Shown: piece by piece, positions 36,238-46,600 of the stretch | Position numbering within the stretch: position 1 is the first letter of the stretch | Layout: each line of letters begins with the position of its first letter | DNA from: Planctobacterium marinum | Lineage (GTDB): Bacteria > Pseudomonadota > Gammaproteobacteria > Enterobacterales > Alteromonadaceae | Direction of reading: 5' to 3' | DNA length: 64,000 nt | Assembly (NCBI RefSeq): GCF_020687805.1 | Contig: NZ_JAJEWQ010000001.1 | Coordinates: 1,133,109-1,197,108, forward strand | Notes under the pieces: model-generated | Told to the model about the DNA's origin: nothing | Databases searched by the model: none | Seen by the model: only the letters and a program-made list of their open reading frames with translations | Program-made: the position numbers and the translations under genes

Positions 36238-37152
36238 ATGGCAACATTAACTCCACTCAGCACATTTGGCGTTTTAAAGTTTGCAGGACCAGAGGCTAAA
36301 ACTTATCTGCAAGGCCAGATAACCAGCGACATAAGCAAACTTACTGAAGACGCGGTACAGTTTACCTGTCAGTGCGACTCCAAAGGAAAAGTGATCAGTA
36401 GCTTTTATCTGTTAGCTCAGGATGACGCCTATTTATTGATTGGATTTACACAAAGTCTGCAGGCCAGTCTGGCGGCATTCAAAAAGTTTGCGGTATTCGC
36501 CAAGGTGGATATTACCGATATCAGCGATGATGTCACTCTGTATGGCTTTGATGGTGACGGTGCTACCCGGCTGGATAACGATGCAATCGCTGCTCAGTTG
36601 CCCACGGAAAAAATGCAGCTTACCCGAATCGCGGACAAGCTCGTTTTTAAACTGCCGGACAACAGCGCCAGATTCATCTGTCTGACGTCCCAATCGCTGC
36701 CCGCAGAAAACCATACCGGCTCAGAGCAAGACTGGCTAGTGGCCGATATACAGGCCGGTATTCCCCACCTGCTGGGCAATGTCAGTGCTGAATACATTCC
36801 GCAGATGTTAAATCTGCAGGCACTGGACGCCATCAGCTTTACCAAAGGCTGTTATATGGGCCAGGAGACGGTTGCCAGAGCCAAATACCTGGGTAAAAAT
36901 AAACGCGCCGGCTATATATTACAGGGCCAATTAACGGATAAGGTGCCGCAAGACGACACCATTGAGATGCAATTGGGAGAAAATTGGCGGCGAGCCGGCA
37001 CAATTGCTAATATAGTCAGCAGTGAGCAAGATGGTACTACCTGGGTATTTGCCGTTTTGCCAAATGATATTGAAAATGACGCCGTGTTGAGGTTTAAGTC
37101 TATGCCAGATTCCAGACTCAGCATCCACTCACTCCCCTATTCAGTCGAATAG
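36238..37152 (+). CDS. ygfZ: tRNA-modifying/folate-binding protein YgfZ
   Basis: YgfZ is a folate-dependent protein related to GcvT that supports iron-sulfur enzymes, including the tRNA methylthiolase MiaB. The diagnostic KGCYMGQE motif lies at residues 203-210, followed by ARAKYLGKNKRAGY. The cysteine in that motif (Cys205) is the essential one. The N-terminal GPEAKTYLQGQITSDI is also typical. The length is 304 residues. It is divergent from sdhE and followed by slyD 22 bases downstream, so the latter may be cotranscribed. Confidence 0.95.
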   Translation: MATLTPLSTFGVLKFAGPEAKTYLQGQITSDISKLTEDAVQFTCQCDSKGKVISSFYLLAQDDAYLLIGFTQSLQASLAAFKKFAVFAKVDITDISDDVTLYGFDGDGATRLDNDAIAAQLPTEKMQLTRIADKLVFKLPDNSARFICLTSQSLPAENHTGSEQDWLVADIQAGIPHLLGNVSAEYIPQMLNLQALDAISFTKGCYMGQETVARAKYLGKNKRAGYILQGQLTDKVPQDDTIEMQLGENWRRAGTIANIVSSEQDGTTWVFAVLPNDIENDAVLRFKSMPDSRLSIHSLPYSVE

Positions 37153-37174
37153 AATAAATCCTGACAGGATCACA

Positions 37175-37660
37175 ATGAATATTGAAAACAATCATGTAGT
37201 TACCATGCATTATCTCGTCTCCACCAGTGATGGCACTGAGTTGGACAGTTCTTTTGATGGCGAGCCATTAGTCTTTATCCACGGTATGGGCTTTTTAATT
37301 CCAGGTCTGGAAGATGCGTTAATCGGTAAAACCGCCGGTGAAAAATTTGATGTTGCGGTTGTAGCAGCTGAGGCCTATGGCGAAAGACACGATGCACTGG
37401 TTCAGGTAGTGCCAAAAACCATGTTCGAAGGTATGGAAGTAGCTCCGGGCCTGCAATTCAGAGCCACCACAGACCACGGTGAGCAATCGGTAATGGTTAT
37501 TGATGTTACTGACGAAGGCGTTGTTATCGATGGCAACCATCCGTTAGCGGGTCAGGATCTGTCTTTCTCGGTTGAAATAGTGTCAGTCAGAGAAGCCACT
37601 GCCGAAGAGCTGGAACATGGCCATGTTCATAGTGAAGGTGGCTGCGGACACCAGCACTAA
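37175..37660 (+). CDS. slyD: FKBP-type peptidyl-prolyl isomerase SlyD
   Basis: SlyD is a cytoplasmic prolyl isomerase and metallochaperone. The FKBP domain opens VTMHYLVSTSDGTELDSS and contains FIHGMGFLIPGLEDALIGK. The IF insert domain with EAYGERHDALVQVVPKTMF follows. A short His-rich tail (HGHVHSEGGCGHQH) could bind nickel or other metals, though it is much shorter than the tail of E. coli SlyD. The length is 161 residues. A strong terminator follows. Confidence 0.95.
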   Translation: MNIENNHVVTMHYLVSTSDGTELDSSFDGEPLVFIHGMGFLIPGLEDALIGKTAGEKFDVAVVAAEAYGERHDALVQVVPKTMFEGMEVAPGLQFRATTDHGEQSVMVIDVTDEGVVIDGNHPLAGQDLSFSVEIVSVREATAEELEHGHVHSEGGCGHQH

Positions 37661-37685
37661 TCCACACGATACATTAATGAGTATA

Positions 37686-37713
37686 AAAGCCGCATTACAC
37701 AATGCGGTTTTTT
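37686..37713 (+). terminator. Rho-independent terminator after slyD
   Basis: Arms CCGCATT and AATGCGG enclose ACAC and are followed by six T residues, about 30 bases after the slyD stop. Confidence 0.9.
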
Positions 37714-37787
37714 CATATTAGCCCCGGCTAAATCCAGGTTAATATGAGACAGCATTTCTCAACATAAAGACAAACCGGAACAACAAA

Positions 37788-40700
37788 ATGCAAAAAAGAA
37801 TGAAAAACCGGATCCTGCAATCATTGCCCCTGCTACTGAGCTTGGGTTTAGCGCCTTTAACGACAGTCGCACAGGAACAAGCCAGCACGGCAGCAGAAGA
37901 AAGCAAAGAGTGGGACGTTTTAAATCCCCCTTTTGAATTGCAACAAACCAAGGTCAAAACAGATGAAGTCACCTGGTCCAGTCTGGATGTGACACCGGAT
38001 GGTAAACGCTTTGTATTCGATATGTTGGGCGACCTCTATATCGCAGACATCCAGGGCGGTAATGCTACCAGCCTGACTCAGGATTTTGCCTGGAATATTC
38101 AGCCCAGTGTGTCACCCGATGGCAAAAAAATCGCGTTTATTTCCGACCGCGGCGGAATTTCCAATCTGTGGACCATGAACATAGATGGCACCAATCTTAA
38201 AAAGCTGAGCAACGAAGACGCCAATATTCTGCACTCTCCTAAGTGGAGTCCTGATGGCCAGTATATCGCTGTGATGAAAGGCATCATGTCTTCCCGCAGT
38301 ATCCCAGCCGGAGAAATCTGGTTGTATCACTATGCCGGTGGCAAAGGTTTACCGGTAGTCAAACGGGCCAGCGGTAACAAAGAACAAAACAACATTTCCG
38401 ATCCGGCTTTTTCACCAGATGGGCAATACCTGTATTACACTCAAAACACCGTCGGTGGACACGGTTTCTCATACAATCGCGATCCGCTAAAAGGTATTTT
38501 TGCTGTTAAACGCTACGATCTGGAAAAGGGTGAAACTGAAACCTACATTTCTGGCACCGGCGGCGCCGTCGTACCAACGCCCTCTCCGGATGGCAAATAT
38601 GTGGCCTTTATTCGCCGCGTTAAAAACAAAACCGGCTTATTTCTGAAAAACAACAAAGACGGCACTGAAACGTCACTGTTTCTAAACCTTGAACGCGATA
38701 TGCAGGAAGGTTTCGGGTCTGAGGGTTATTTTGCTTATTATGACTGGATGCCGGACAGCCAAAGCCTGGTATTCTGGACAGGCGGAAAATTCCATAAAAT
38801 TAATGTCAATGATCAATCACTGGAAACCATTCCGGTAAATGTTGATGCCACATTGCAATACGCCGACGGCATTCGCTTCGATGTGGATGTGGCACCGGAG
38901 CAATTTGAAACCAAGATGCATCGCTGGTCGCAAAAGTCACCGGATGGCAATAGCATTCTGTTTCAGGCACTGGGCAAACTCTATGTTAAAGACATGGCAT
39001 CAGGTAAAACTATGCGCCTGACGGACCAGGACAGTCATGATGAATATTACCCGCGCTATTCCCATGACGGTAAAACCATCGTTTACACCACCTGGCATGA
39101 TCTTGAGTTAGGCTCTGTGCGCACGGTACCTGCTACAGGTGGCCGCAGTACAATTATCACCCAATATCCGGGTCACTATGTTGAACCCAGTTTCAGCACA
39201 GACGATAAGCTAATCACCTACCGCAAGTTCACCGGTGGCTACCTGTTATCGCCACAGTGGTCAGTAGAGCCAGGCATTTATGTGCACGATATTGCGGCCA
39301 ATAGCAGCAAACGTGTCAGTAAATCCGGCAGTAATCCACACTTTGCGGGCGATAACAGCCGGGTGTACTTCACAGAATCTGTCGCTGGCAGCGATTATCC
39401 GGAACGTCAGTTAGTGAGCGTTAACCTTGATGGCGAAGATAAAAAAGAACACCTGTACGGTGCAGATAACATCCTGGAATACCGTCTGTCACCGGATAAA
39501 AAGTGGGTGGCCTTTACTCAGCAATATAAACCGTATGTTGCTGCCTTTGCAGATCTGGGAATGCGCCTGAGTATTAACGCTGGCACCAAAGATATTCCGG
39601 TAAAACAAATTTCTGAGGAAGCCGGTGAGTATTTATCCTGGTCATCGAAAAGTGACGCGGTGGGCTGGTTTCACGGTCCCTGGTACTACGAGCGCAGCCT
39701 GGACAGTTCTTTTGAATTCCTGGCAGAGTCAGAGTTAAGTGGCGAAGAACAAGCCAGCAAGACTAATTTATCCATGACTCAATCCAGCTACAAACCCAAT
39801 GGTCATGTAGCCCTGGTTGGTGGCACCGTTGTCACCATGCGCAATGCCGACAATCAAAAAGAGGTATTAGAAAACGCCACAGTCTTGATTAAAGATAACC
39901 GCATTGTTGCGGTGGGTGCTGAAGCCGATGTCATTATTCCTAAAAACGCATTGCAACTAAACGCAAAGGGAAAAACCATCGTTCCAGGTCTGATTGATGC
40001 CCACGCCCATGGCAGTCAGGGCAGTGAAGAAATCATTCCACAGCAAAACTGGGAAATGTACTCACTGTTAGCCTTTGGTGTCACCACTATCCACGATCCG
40101 TCCAACGACACTACAGAGATTTTCTCGGCTTCGGAATTACAAAAAGCGGGTAAAATCGTCGCCCCCAGAATCTACTCTACTGGCACTATCTTGTACGGCG
40201 CGGAAGCACTGGGTTACAAAGCCATAGTCAACAATTATGAGGATGCCCTGTTTCATCTGCAGCGTTTAAAAGACGTAGGTGCAATATCAGTGAAGAGCTA
40301 CAACCAACCTGCCCGCTCGCAGCGTCAGCAGATACTGGCAGCCGCACAGGAGCTGGGCATGATGGTGGTGCCTGAAGGCGGCGGTAAGTTGCAGCAAAAC
40401 CTGAGCATGATGGTAGATGGCCACACCGGACTTGAACACTCTTTACCGATTGCCCGTGGATACTCTGATCTGACCCAGCTTTGGTCCGCCACCAAATTTG
40501 GTTATACCCCCACCTTTGTGGTGTCCTATGGCGGTATGATGGGTGAAGAATACTTCTACGATCGCACCGAGGTCTGGAAAAACCCGCGCCTGTTGCGTTA
40601 CACCCCCAGCTATTTGCTGGATGAGCGTTCTATCCGACGCCCAACGGCACCGGATAATCAATATAACCATGTCGCTGTCGCCGAATATGCCAAAGAGCTG

Positions 40701-41120
40701 CGCGATAATGGTGTAGGTGTACACATTGGTGCCCACGGTCAGCGCGAAGGTCTGGCAGCTCATTGGGAAATGTGGATCATGAATCAGGGTGGATTCAGTG
40801 CCTGGGAAGCCTTGCGCGGCGCAACAATAGACGGTGCTAAACACCTGGGTATGGATAAGGATATCGGCAGTATCGAAACCGGAAAACTGGCTGACCTAGT
40901 GGTCATTGAAGGTGATGTACTGAGTGATATCCGCCTGAGTGAAATGGTGCAATACACCATCATTAATGGTCGGGTTTTTGATGCGGCTACCATGAGTGAG
41001 TTTGGCAAAAAAGGTAAACGCAATAAATTCTTCTTTGAAGATGATAATGAAGCCTTTATGCCGGAAGCCACCAGAGCCGCCATCGAAGCCAAATCGGAAC
41101 GTCATCATTGGGTGCATTAA
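37788..41120 (+). CDS. Exported PD40 beta-propeller fused to an amidohydrolase
   Basis: The 1110-residue protein has a signal peptide, with likely cleavage after TVAQ near residue 28. Residues about 50-620 hold repeated TolB/PD40-type blades (SPDGKKIAFISDRGG, WSPDGQYIAVM, SPDGKYVAFIRR). From about 680 there is a metal-dependent amidohydrolase domain with the His-x-His site LIDAHAHGS (739-741), a candidate lysine in SVKSYNQPARS, GHTGLEHS (His879, His884) and the closing region GSIETGKLADLVVIEGD. Family members are likely periplasmic hydrolases of cyclic amides or peptide-like substrates. It is a single gene with its own promoter region and a terminator. A TolB-like gene lies opposite. Confidence 0.92.
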   Translation: MQKRMKNRILQSLPLLLSLGLAPLTTVAQEQASTAAEESKEWDVLNPPFELQQTKVKTDEVTWSSLDVTPDGKRFVFDMLGDLYIADIQGGNATSLTQDFAWNIQPSVSPDGKKIAFISDRGGISNLWTMNIDGTNLKKLSNEDANILHSPKWSPDGQYIAVMKGIMSSRSIPAGEIWLYHYAGGKGLPVVKRASGNKEQNNISDPAFSPDGQYLYYTQNTVGGHGFSYNRDPLKGIFAVKRYDLEKGETETYISGTGGAVVPTPSPDGKYVAFIRRVKNKTGLFLKNNKDGTETSLFLNLERDMQEGFGSEGYFAYYDWMPDSQSLVFWTGGKFHKINVNDQSLETIPVNVDATLQYADGIRFDVDVAPEQFETKMHRWSQKSPDGNSILFQALGKLYVKDMASGKTMRLTDQDSHDEYYPRYSHDGKTIVYTTWHDLELGSVRTVPATGGRSTIITQYPGHYVEPSFSTDDKLITYRKFTGGYLLSPQWSVEPGIYVHDIAANSSKRVSKSGSNPHFAGDNSRVYFTESVAGSDYPERQLVSVNLDGEDKKEHLYGADNILEYRLSPDKKWVAFTQQYKPYVAAFADLGMRLSINAGTKDIPVKQISEEAGEYLSWSSKSDAVGWFHGPWYYERSLDSSFEFLAESELSGEEQASKTNLSMTQSSYKPNGHVALVGGTVVTMRNADNQKEVLENATVLIKDNRIVAVGAEADVIIPKNALQLNAKGKTIVPGLIDAHAHGSQGSEEIIPQQNWEMYSLLAFGVTTIHDPSNDTTEIFSASELQKAGKIVAPRIYSTGTILYGAEALGYKAIVNNYEDALFHLQRLKDVGAISVKSYNQPARSQRQQILAAAQELGMMVVPEGGGKLQQNLSMMVDGHTGLEHSLPIARGYSDLTQLWSATKFGYTPTFVVSYGGMMGEEYFYDRTEVWKNPRLLRYTPSYLLDERSIRRPTAPDNQYNHVAVAEYAKELRDNGVGVHIGAHGQREGLAAHWEMWIMNQGGFSAWEALRGATIDGAKHLGMDKDIGSIETGKLADLVVIEGDVLSDIRLSEMVQYTIINGRVFDAATMSEFGKKGKRNKFFFEDDNEAFMPEATRAAIEAKSERHHWVH

Positions 41121-41147
41121 GCCCAATTTAAGATACCTTACAAAACA

Positions 41148-41174
41148 AAAATCCAGCTCCCTGAGCTGGATTTT
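41148..41174. terminator. Terminator between the amidohydrolase fusion and the TolB-like gene
   Basis: Arms AAATCCAGCTC and GAGCTGGATTT with a 3-base loop, flanked by A-runs on the left and a 7-T run on the right, serve both convergent genes. Confidence 0.9.
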
Positions 41175-41231
41175 TTTATACTCGCATCGAAGTTGGCAAC
41201 ACCTTTCACCTTTATTGCCAATCTTCGGGTT

Positions 41232-42137
41232 TTATTCTGCATTTATCCAGGAGGGCTGTGAGCCGTTTTTAACAACTTGGTATAAACCGGAACCATCGAC
41301 ATTGATAATATGGATATCATATAAACCTTCAACATTATCAGAGACAAAAGCTATTTTCGCGCCGTCAGGAGACCATACAGGATCCCAATCAGACAATTCA
41401 TTATTGGTCAAACGCCTTTCATTTTCCCCATCAATATCCATTACATAAATTTCTCGATTTCCATCTCTGTCTGACATAAAAGCAACGTGTTTTCCATCAG
41501 GGGAAACCTCCGGATGCCAATCTTCAGCATCATTGTTTGTCAGTGTTATGATATTGCTTCCATCTCGATTTGCTATGCTTATTTCACTGGCTCCGGTTTT
41601 AGAGTGAAAAACTATTCTCCCATCAGGCATGAAAGACGCTCCTCCCCCGCTCAGTCCCTTAATTTGTTTTTGCTCACTTCCATCGGCATTCATAATCCAA
41701 ATCTCTTCGTGTGTACTACCACCCTGGCTTTTTTTGTTTCTCGAGAACAGAATATGTCGGCCGTCTGGCGACCACGAAGGGGCAGCATCCCATACGTTTT
41801 TATCTGTAGTTAGCCTAACAACATTACTGCCGTCAATATTGGCCGTATGAATAGACCAGGTTTTGTAGCCATCATATTTTCCATAGAAAGCGAACTTGCT
41901 TCCATCAGGCGAAACAACCGGGTAACCATCTGACAATGTGTAACTGGCTAATTTGGTTCTCTTTTTTCCAGTAATATCAGTAGAAAAAATCTCACGACTT
42001 TTTCCTTCAAAAGACGAGTAAATAAGGGCGTAAGAATCAGCCTCTGATGCTTGAGCCTGGGAGACAAATAAAAACGACAAAGCCACTAACCTCAAAAAAC
42101 TGTGGTCACGGTGGTCAAATTTGAAAATTTTGTTCAT
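41232..42137 (-). CDS. Exported TolB-like PD40 beta-propeller protein
   Basis: The 301-residue protein has a hydrophobic N-terminal segment ending AQA near residue 30, which is a signal peptide. At least five PD40 blades follow, with repeated VSPDGSKFAFYG, WSPDGRHILFSR, FMPDGRIVFHS, VSPDGKHVAFMSDR and WSPDGAKIAFVSD. It lacks the N-terminal TolB domain and any enzyme domain, so it is probably a periplasmic binding or scaffold protein. It converges with the PD40-amidohydrolase gene, and its blades are of the same general kind. It is not the tolB of the Tol-Pal operon, whose partners are absent. Confidence 0.85.
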   Translation of the reverse strand: MNKIFKFDHRDHSFLRLVALSFLFVSQAQASEADSYALIYSSFEGKSREIFSTDITGKKRTKLASYTLSDGYPVVSPDGSKFAFYGKYDGYKTWSIHTANIDGSNVVRLTTDKNVWDAAPSWSPDGRHILFSRNKKSQGGSTHEEIWIMNADGSEQKQIKGLSGGGASFMPDGRIVFHSKTGASEISIANRDGSNIITLTNNDAEDWHPEVSPDGKHVAFMSDRDGNREIYVMDIDGENERRLTNNELSDWDPVWSPDGAKIAFVSDNVEGLYDIHIINVDGSGLYQVVKNGSQPSWINAE

Positions 42138-42440
42138 TTTAGTCCTTACGAAACCAGCATTAGTTTTGACAGCTAAGAAATCAAAACTATTACTGTTAAA
42201 TTAAGCGAAGAGTTTAAATTGTTCGAACCCAAAAAGTCTCGGCTACCTGACGTGAAAAACACGCTACTGGTCTGAATAAAAAGGAAAGCGATGCCGTTGT
42301 CCTTTAGGACATTTCATACACTTGTGCTTTGTAGAATCCATACCAACCTATATTGTTCTCCTGCCCTTTAAGAGCCTGTGCGGAATTCTCAGAAATACCA
42401 ATTTTGGGGAATTAAATGTCTGTTGAGGAGATGAATTATA

Positions 42441-42545
42441 GTGATTGACATTTTATCGAAGGTTTTTGTTATCTTGGGTTTTGGACTGGCTTTTCTGGAG
42501 TTCAAATATCCAGAAGTTCTTAATGCTCATTGGGAATCTTTATAA
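42441..42545 (+). CDS. Possible small membrane peptide (34 residues)
   Basis: A GTG codon preceded by AGGAG at 12-16 bases upstream opens a 34-residue frame with a hydrophobic first half (VIDILSKVFVILGFGLAFLE) and a polar end (HWESL). It could be a real small membrane protein or the remnant of a larger gene. The start codon, the wide spacing of the ribosome site and the lack of a homologue that I know keep confidence low. Confidence 0.25.
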   Translation: MIDILSKVFVILGFGLAFLEFKYPEVLNAHWESL

Positions 42546-42680
42546 TGGCACGCATCACTACTGCCTATCAGGACTGATGACTGAGCACCAGGCTTAATTG
42601 TACAGTTTATAATTGTCAGTTGAACTGACATCACTGCAACGGTCCAACTAAACACAGCAAAAATAAACTTCCCGAGAATA

Positions 42681-42709
42681 AAAAACCCGGTTAAAAGAAC
42701 CGGGTTTTT
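42681..42709. terminator. Rho-independent terminator after argS
   Basis: Arms AACCCGGTT and AACCGGGTT around a 5-base loop are flanked by A-runs and T-runs on either side, so the hairpin can work in both directions. It lies about 20 bases beyond the argS stop. Confidence 0.88.
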
Positions 42710-42729
42710 ACAAGCAAAATCGATGATGT

Positions 42730-44466
42730 TTACATCTTATCCAGGGTTTCTATACCCAGCAAATCAAGACCAGATGCAATGGTCTTTGCGGTGGCGGCTG
42801 CTAACATCAAACGACTCATCTTCACCTCTTCTGCTACATCAGACTTGAGCATAGGACACGCTTCATAGAAAGACATAAACAAGCTGGCCAATTCATACAA
42901 ATAGGTACACAGAACATGCGGTGTCGCTTCTGATACAACCTGGTCCAGCGCCTCAACGAACTGTCCCAGCTTTAAAGCCAATGCCAGCTCTTGTTCTGCC
43001 TGCAGATTCACCGGAGCAGAAATTGTTTGCAGCTCGATACCGGCCTTTCTGAAAATACTGACTATACGGGTGTAAGCATATTGCAGGTAAGGTGCGGTAT
43101 TCCCTTCAAAACTGAGCATGGTGTCCCAGTTAAAAATGTAGTCGGTGGTACGATTCTTACTCAGATCAGCATACTTAACTGCGCCGATACCGATTTTGGC
43201 AGCAATGTCTTTGCACTCATCCGCAGTCAGATCAGAATCGCGTTCAGCCACCAGCTTTTCGGCACGCTCAATGGCTCCATCCAGCAAGTCAGCTAATTTA
43301 ATAGTGCCACCGGTACGGGTTTTGAACGGCTTACCGTCCTGGCCCAACATCATGCCAAATGGGCAGTGCTCATACGTGGTTTCTGGGCGGCTAAAGCCCG
43401 CTTTGCGTCCCACGATTTCGGTTTGCTTAAAGTGTAGTGCCTGTCTGGCATCAGTGAAAATCAGGTTGCGATCAGCGTTTAAATCAAATGAGCGATAACG
43501 CATTGCAGCCAGATCCGTTGTGGAATATAAATAACCACCACCGGATTTTTGAACGATATAAACCGCAGGGTTGCCTTCCTTATCGGCCAACTCTTCAATA
43601 AACACCACAACAGCGCCCTGGTCGTCAACCGCCAGCCCCTGCTCCTTCAGTTTACTGACCACATCAGCCAATTGATCGTTGTAGGCACTTTCGCCCATAA
43701 CATCGTCGCGACTTAGCGTAACACCCAGTTTGTGATACACCTCTTCACTGTGCGCGATAGAGATATCGATGAACTGCTGCCACAACGCCATACATTGGTC
43801 ATCGCCACTTTGCAGTTTTACAACCTGTGAGCGAGCGCGATCTGCAAAGCCCTCTTCTTCATCAAAACGCACTTTGGCTTCGCGATAAAAATCTTCCAAA
43901 TCTGACAGCGCGGTTTCAGCCATTTGGTTGTCTTGCAACTTATCGCTGAAGTGCGCCAGCAACATTCCAAATTGCGTTCCCCAGTCACCCATGTGGTTTT
44001 GTCGGATCACAGTGTGCCCTAAAAATGCCAGTGCGCGTACCACGGCATCACCGATAATCGTTGAACGCAGGTGACCTACGTGCATTTCTTTCGCCAGGTT
44101 AGGAGAAGAATAATCCACGACCACTTTCTGTGATTCAGGTAGTACAACACCGAGTTTTGCTTCGTTGTTGATGCTGGTGATGCGACTGGCAATAAAATCC
44201 GGGCTTAAATGAATGTTAATAAAACCAGGACCGGCGATTTCCAGCTTCTCAGCAATGCCATCCAGGTCCACAGCATCCACGATAGACTGAGCGATATCAC
44301 GAGGCTTTTGTTTCAGGCTTTTGGCCAGCGCCATTGCGCCATTAAACTGATAGTGACCAAATCCTGCGCGGGTACTTTGCGTTAACGGCGCTGGTGCGTC
44401 TTCTGGCGCGCCAATGGCAGCAAGCGCAGCTTTAAAACGGGCTAAAAGTTGTTGTTGAATATTCAT
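42730..44466 (-). CDS. argS: Arginyl-tRNA synthetase
   Basis: ArgS charges tRNA-Arg with arginine. The class I HIGH-type motif is in [18 protein letters not shown] (about residues 127-145). The upstream [13 protein letters not shown] context is family specific. The N-terminal additional domain and the C-terminal anticodon-binding DALR region ([35 protein letters not shown]) are present. The length is 578 residues. It is separated from prfC by 15 bases, so the two could be cotranscribed, although each is usually independent. Confidence 0.98.
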   Translation of the reverse strand: MNIQQQLLARFKAALAAIGAPEDAPAPLTQSTRAGFGHYQFNGAMALAKSLKQKPRDIAQSIVDAVDLDGIAEKLEIAGPGFINIHLSPDFIASRITSINNEAKLGVVLPESQKVVVDYSSPNLAKEMHVGHLRSTIIGDAVVRALAFLGHTVIRQNHMGDWGTQFGMLLAHFSDKLQDNQMAETALSDLEDFYREAKVRFDEEEGFADRARSQVVKLQSGDDQCMALWQQFIDISIAHSEEVYHKLGVTLSRDDVMGESAYNDQLADVVSKLKEQGLAVDDQGAVVVFIEELADKEGNPAVYIVQKSGGGYLYSTTDLAAMRYRSFDLNADRNLIFTDARQALHFKQTEIVGRKAGFSRPETTYEHCPFGMMLGQDGKPFKTRTGGTIKLADLLDGAIERAEKLVAERDSDLTADECKDIAAKIGIGAVKYADLSKNRTTDYIFNWDTMLSFEGNTAPYLQYAYTRIVSIFRKAGIELQTISAPVNLQAEQELALALKLGQFVEALDQVVSEATPHVLCTYLYELASLFMSFYEACPMLKSDVAEEVKMSRLMLAAATAKTIASGLDLLGIETLDKM

Positions 44467-44481
44467 TTGTTCGCTCAGTTC

Positions 44482-46059
44482 TTAATGTTCACGAGTTTGA
44501 TGGAAAACCACATCAGGATGACGTTCCTGAGTAATAGACAGGTTGACCATAGTAGGCGCAATGTAAGTCAGGTTATCACCACCATCTAAGGCCAGGTTGG
44601 CCTGTGCTTTACGGCGTAACTCTTCCAGGTGTTTCTCTTGTTTCGCTGAAACCCAGCGAGCCGTCGTCACATTAACGTGCTCATACAAGGCATCCACATT
44701 GTATTCCGCTTTAAGACGCGCTACGACCACATCAAACTGCAGCACACCGACGGCGCCCACGATTAAGTCATTGTTCATTAGTGGTCTGAATACCTGAACC
44801 GCACCTTCTTCGGACAGCTGGATAAGACCTTTTAACAATTGCTTTTGCTTTAGCGGATCACGCAGACGAATGCGTTTAAACAGTTCCGGGGCAAAGTTGG
44901 GAATACCGGTGAACTGTATCTTTTCACCCGAGGTAAAGGTATCCCCTATCTGGATAGTACCGTGATTGTGCAATCCGATTATGTCACCGGCATAAGCTTC
45001 TTCCAGTACCGAACGGTCACCCGCCAGAAAGGTTACGGCATCCGAGATGCGTACGTCTTTGCCAATCCGGGTGTGGTGCATTTTCATGCCCTTTTCATAT
45101 TTACCCGACACGATACGACAGAAGGCGATACGGTCGCGGTGTTTGGGGTCCATATTCGCCTGAATCTTAAAAATAAAGCCGGTAAACTTGTTTTCTTCAG
45201 AAGCAACTTCACGCTCGTGGGTTTGACGCGACTGTGGCTTAGGTGCCCATTCCGTCAATCCATCCAGCATGTGGTCAACACCAAAGTTACCCAATGCGGT
45301 ACCGAAGAATACCGGCGTTAATTCGCCACGCAAAAACTCTTCCTGATCGAATTCATGGCTGGCGCCTTGCACCAGTTCCAACATTTCTCTTAGTTCTTCG
45401 GCGTAACTGCCAATGGCTTCATCCAGTTCCGGATTGTCCAGCCCCTTAATGATGCGGCTGTTTTGAATGGTATGCCCCTGACCGGTTTTATACAGAATGG
45501 TTTCATCCCGCAGCAGGTGATAAACACCTTTGAATTCCTTACCCATGCCAATCGGCCAGGTGATAGGCGCACATTTAATGTTAAGTACATATTCCACTTC
45601 ATCCAACAATTCCAGCGGATCGCGAATGTCACGGTCCAGCTTGTTCATAAACGTGATGATGGGCGTAGTACGCAGACGGGTTACTTCCATTAATTTTATG
45701 GTTCTGGCCTCAACACCTTTCGCGGAATCGATAACCATCAGACAGGAATCTACTGCTGTTAATGTGCGATAAGTATCTTCGGAGAAATCTTCGTGTCCGG
45801 GTGTGTCCAGCAGGTTGACCAGGTTGTCACCGTAAGGAAATTGCATTACCGAGGTGGTCACAGAGATACCACGCTCTTTTTCCATTTCCATCCAGTCGGA
45901 TTTAGCATGCTGACCTGATTTTTTGCCCTTGACCGTACCCGCTGTTTGCAGCGCGTTTCCGAACAACAATACCTTTTCGGTAATGGTGGTTTTACCGGCA
46001 TCAGGGTGAGAGATAATGGCAAAAGTACGTCGCTTGTCGACTTCTTTTTGATAGGTCAT
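44482..46059 (-). CDS. prfC: Peptide chain release factor 3
   Basis: RF3 is the GTPase that recycles release factors 1 and 2 after termination. The G domain begins [22 protein letters not shown] (in part) with the P-loop at about residues 18-25, followed by [29 protein letters not shown] and [10 protein letters not shown]. The RF3-specific domain II and III sequences follow ([19 protein letters not shown]). The length is 525 residues. It lies downstream of holD-rimI in the same order as in enterobacteria. Confidence 0.98.
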   Translation of the reverse strand: MTYQKEVDKRRTFAIISHPDAGKTTITEKVLLFGNALQTAGTVKGKKSGQHAKSDWMEMEKERGISVTTSVMQFPYGDNLVNLLDTPGHEDFSEDTYRTLTAVDSCLMVIDSAKGVEARTIKLMEVTRLRTTPIITFMNKLDRDIRDPLELLDEVEYVLNIKCAPITWPIGMGKEFKGVYHLLRDETILYKTGQGHTIQNSRIIKGLDNPELDEAIGSYAEELREMLELVQGASHEFDQEEFLRGELTPVFFGTALGNFGVDHMLDGLTEWAPKPQSRQTHEREVASEENKFTGFIFKIQANMDPKHRDRIAFCRIVSGKYEKGMKMHHTRIGKDVRISDAVTFLAGDRSVLEEAYAGDIIGLHNHGTIQIGDTFTSGEKIQFTGIPNFAPELFKRIRLRDPLKQKQLLKGLIQLSEEGAVQVFRPLMNNDLIVGAVGVLQFDVVVARLKAEYNVDALYEHVNVTTARWVSAKQEKHLEELRRKAQANLALDGGDNLTYIAPTMVNLSITQERHPDVVFHQTREH

Positions 46060-46144
46060 TACAGGTTAGCATTCCGAACGGTTAAATTGGCCGGGAAGTA
46101 TACCGATTTTGCCCTAAAAAGCCAGTTAACCGGGGGATAAAGGC

Positions 46145-46600
46145 CTATTTTCCCAGTTCAATTTTCATGATTAAGGCGTCTTCTTTTCCGTCCGCCAGAG
46201 GATAGTAGTTTTTGCGGGTTTCAATAGTCTCAAAACCCATGTCGTGATAGAGCGCAATGGCGGGCTTATTGGACACCCGCACTTCCAGCCAGGCATCGAG
46301 GGCCTGCCTTTTATTGCACTCTAACAGAAAGTGTTTTACCAGCTCTCGACCAAGCCCCTGTCCGCGACTCGACTGTGCCACTCCGATATCCATCAGGGTA
46401 GCTTCAACCGCGGCTAGCAGGCCAACATAATAGCCTTGGACTGCGTCATTCTCATCCACCAACTGCCAGGCAAAATAAGGTGGCGTCAGACAGTCAACGA
46501 ACACGGCTTGTGACCAGGGAAAGGCATGACAAGTAGTTTGCAACTTAAAGGCTGCATCGTAATTTTCCGGTTGAATTTCCTGAAATTGTAATTGGTTCAC
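46145..46600 (-). CDS. rimI: Ribosomal protein S18 alanine N-acetyltransferase RimI
   Basis: RimI acetylates the N-terminal alanine of ribosomal protein S18. The GNAT acetyl-CoA-binding motif appears as DIGVAQSSRGQGLGRELVKHFL, followed by LEVRVSNKPAIALYHDMGFETI, both typical of RimI. I use GTG 46600 (VNQLQFQEIQPEN), which overlaps the holD stop as GTGA. An earlier in-frame GTG would read into the holD tail. The product is about 151 residues. The holD-rimI pair is the standard arrangement. Confidence 0.94.
   Translation of the reverse strand: MNQLQFQEIQPENYDAAFKLQTTCHAFPWSQAVFVDCLTPPYFAWQLVDENDAVQGYYVGLLAAVEATLMDIGVAQSSRGQGLGRELVKHFLLECNKRQALDAWLEVRVSNKPAIALYHDMGFETIETRKNYYPLADGKEDALIMKIELGK

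Larger units (their letters stand above)
42138..42729. other. 592-base spacer between the TolB-like gene and argS
   Basis: This spacer contains no standard-sized gene. It has an A+T-rich part next to the TolB-like start (its promoter), a small possible reading frame at 42441-42545 and the argS terminator near 42681. The remaining sequence shows no repeats or RNA signatures that I can identify. Confidence 0.6.

Noticed and set aside
41232..42137. Assigning the TolB-like gene as tolB of the Tol-Pal system
   Set aside because: The N-terminal TolB domain is missing and tolQ, tolR, tolA and pal are not nearby; only PD40 blades are present.
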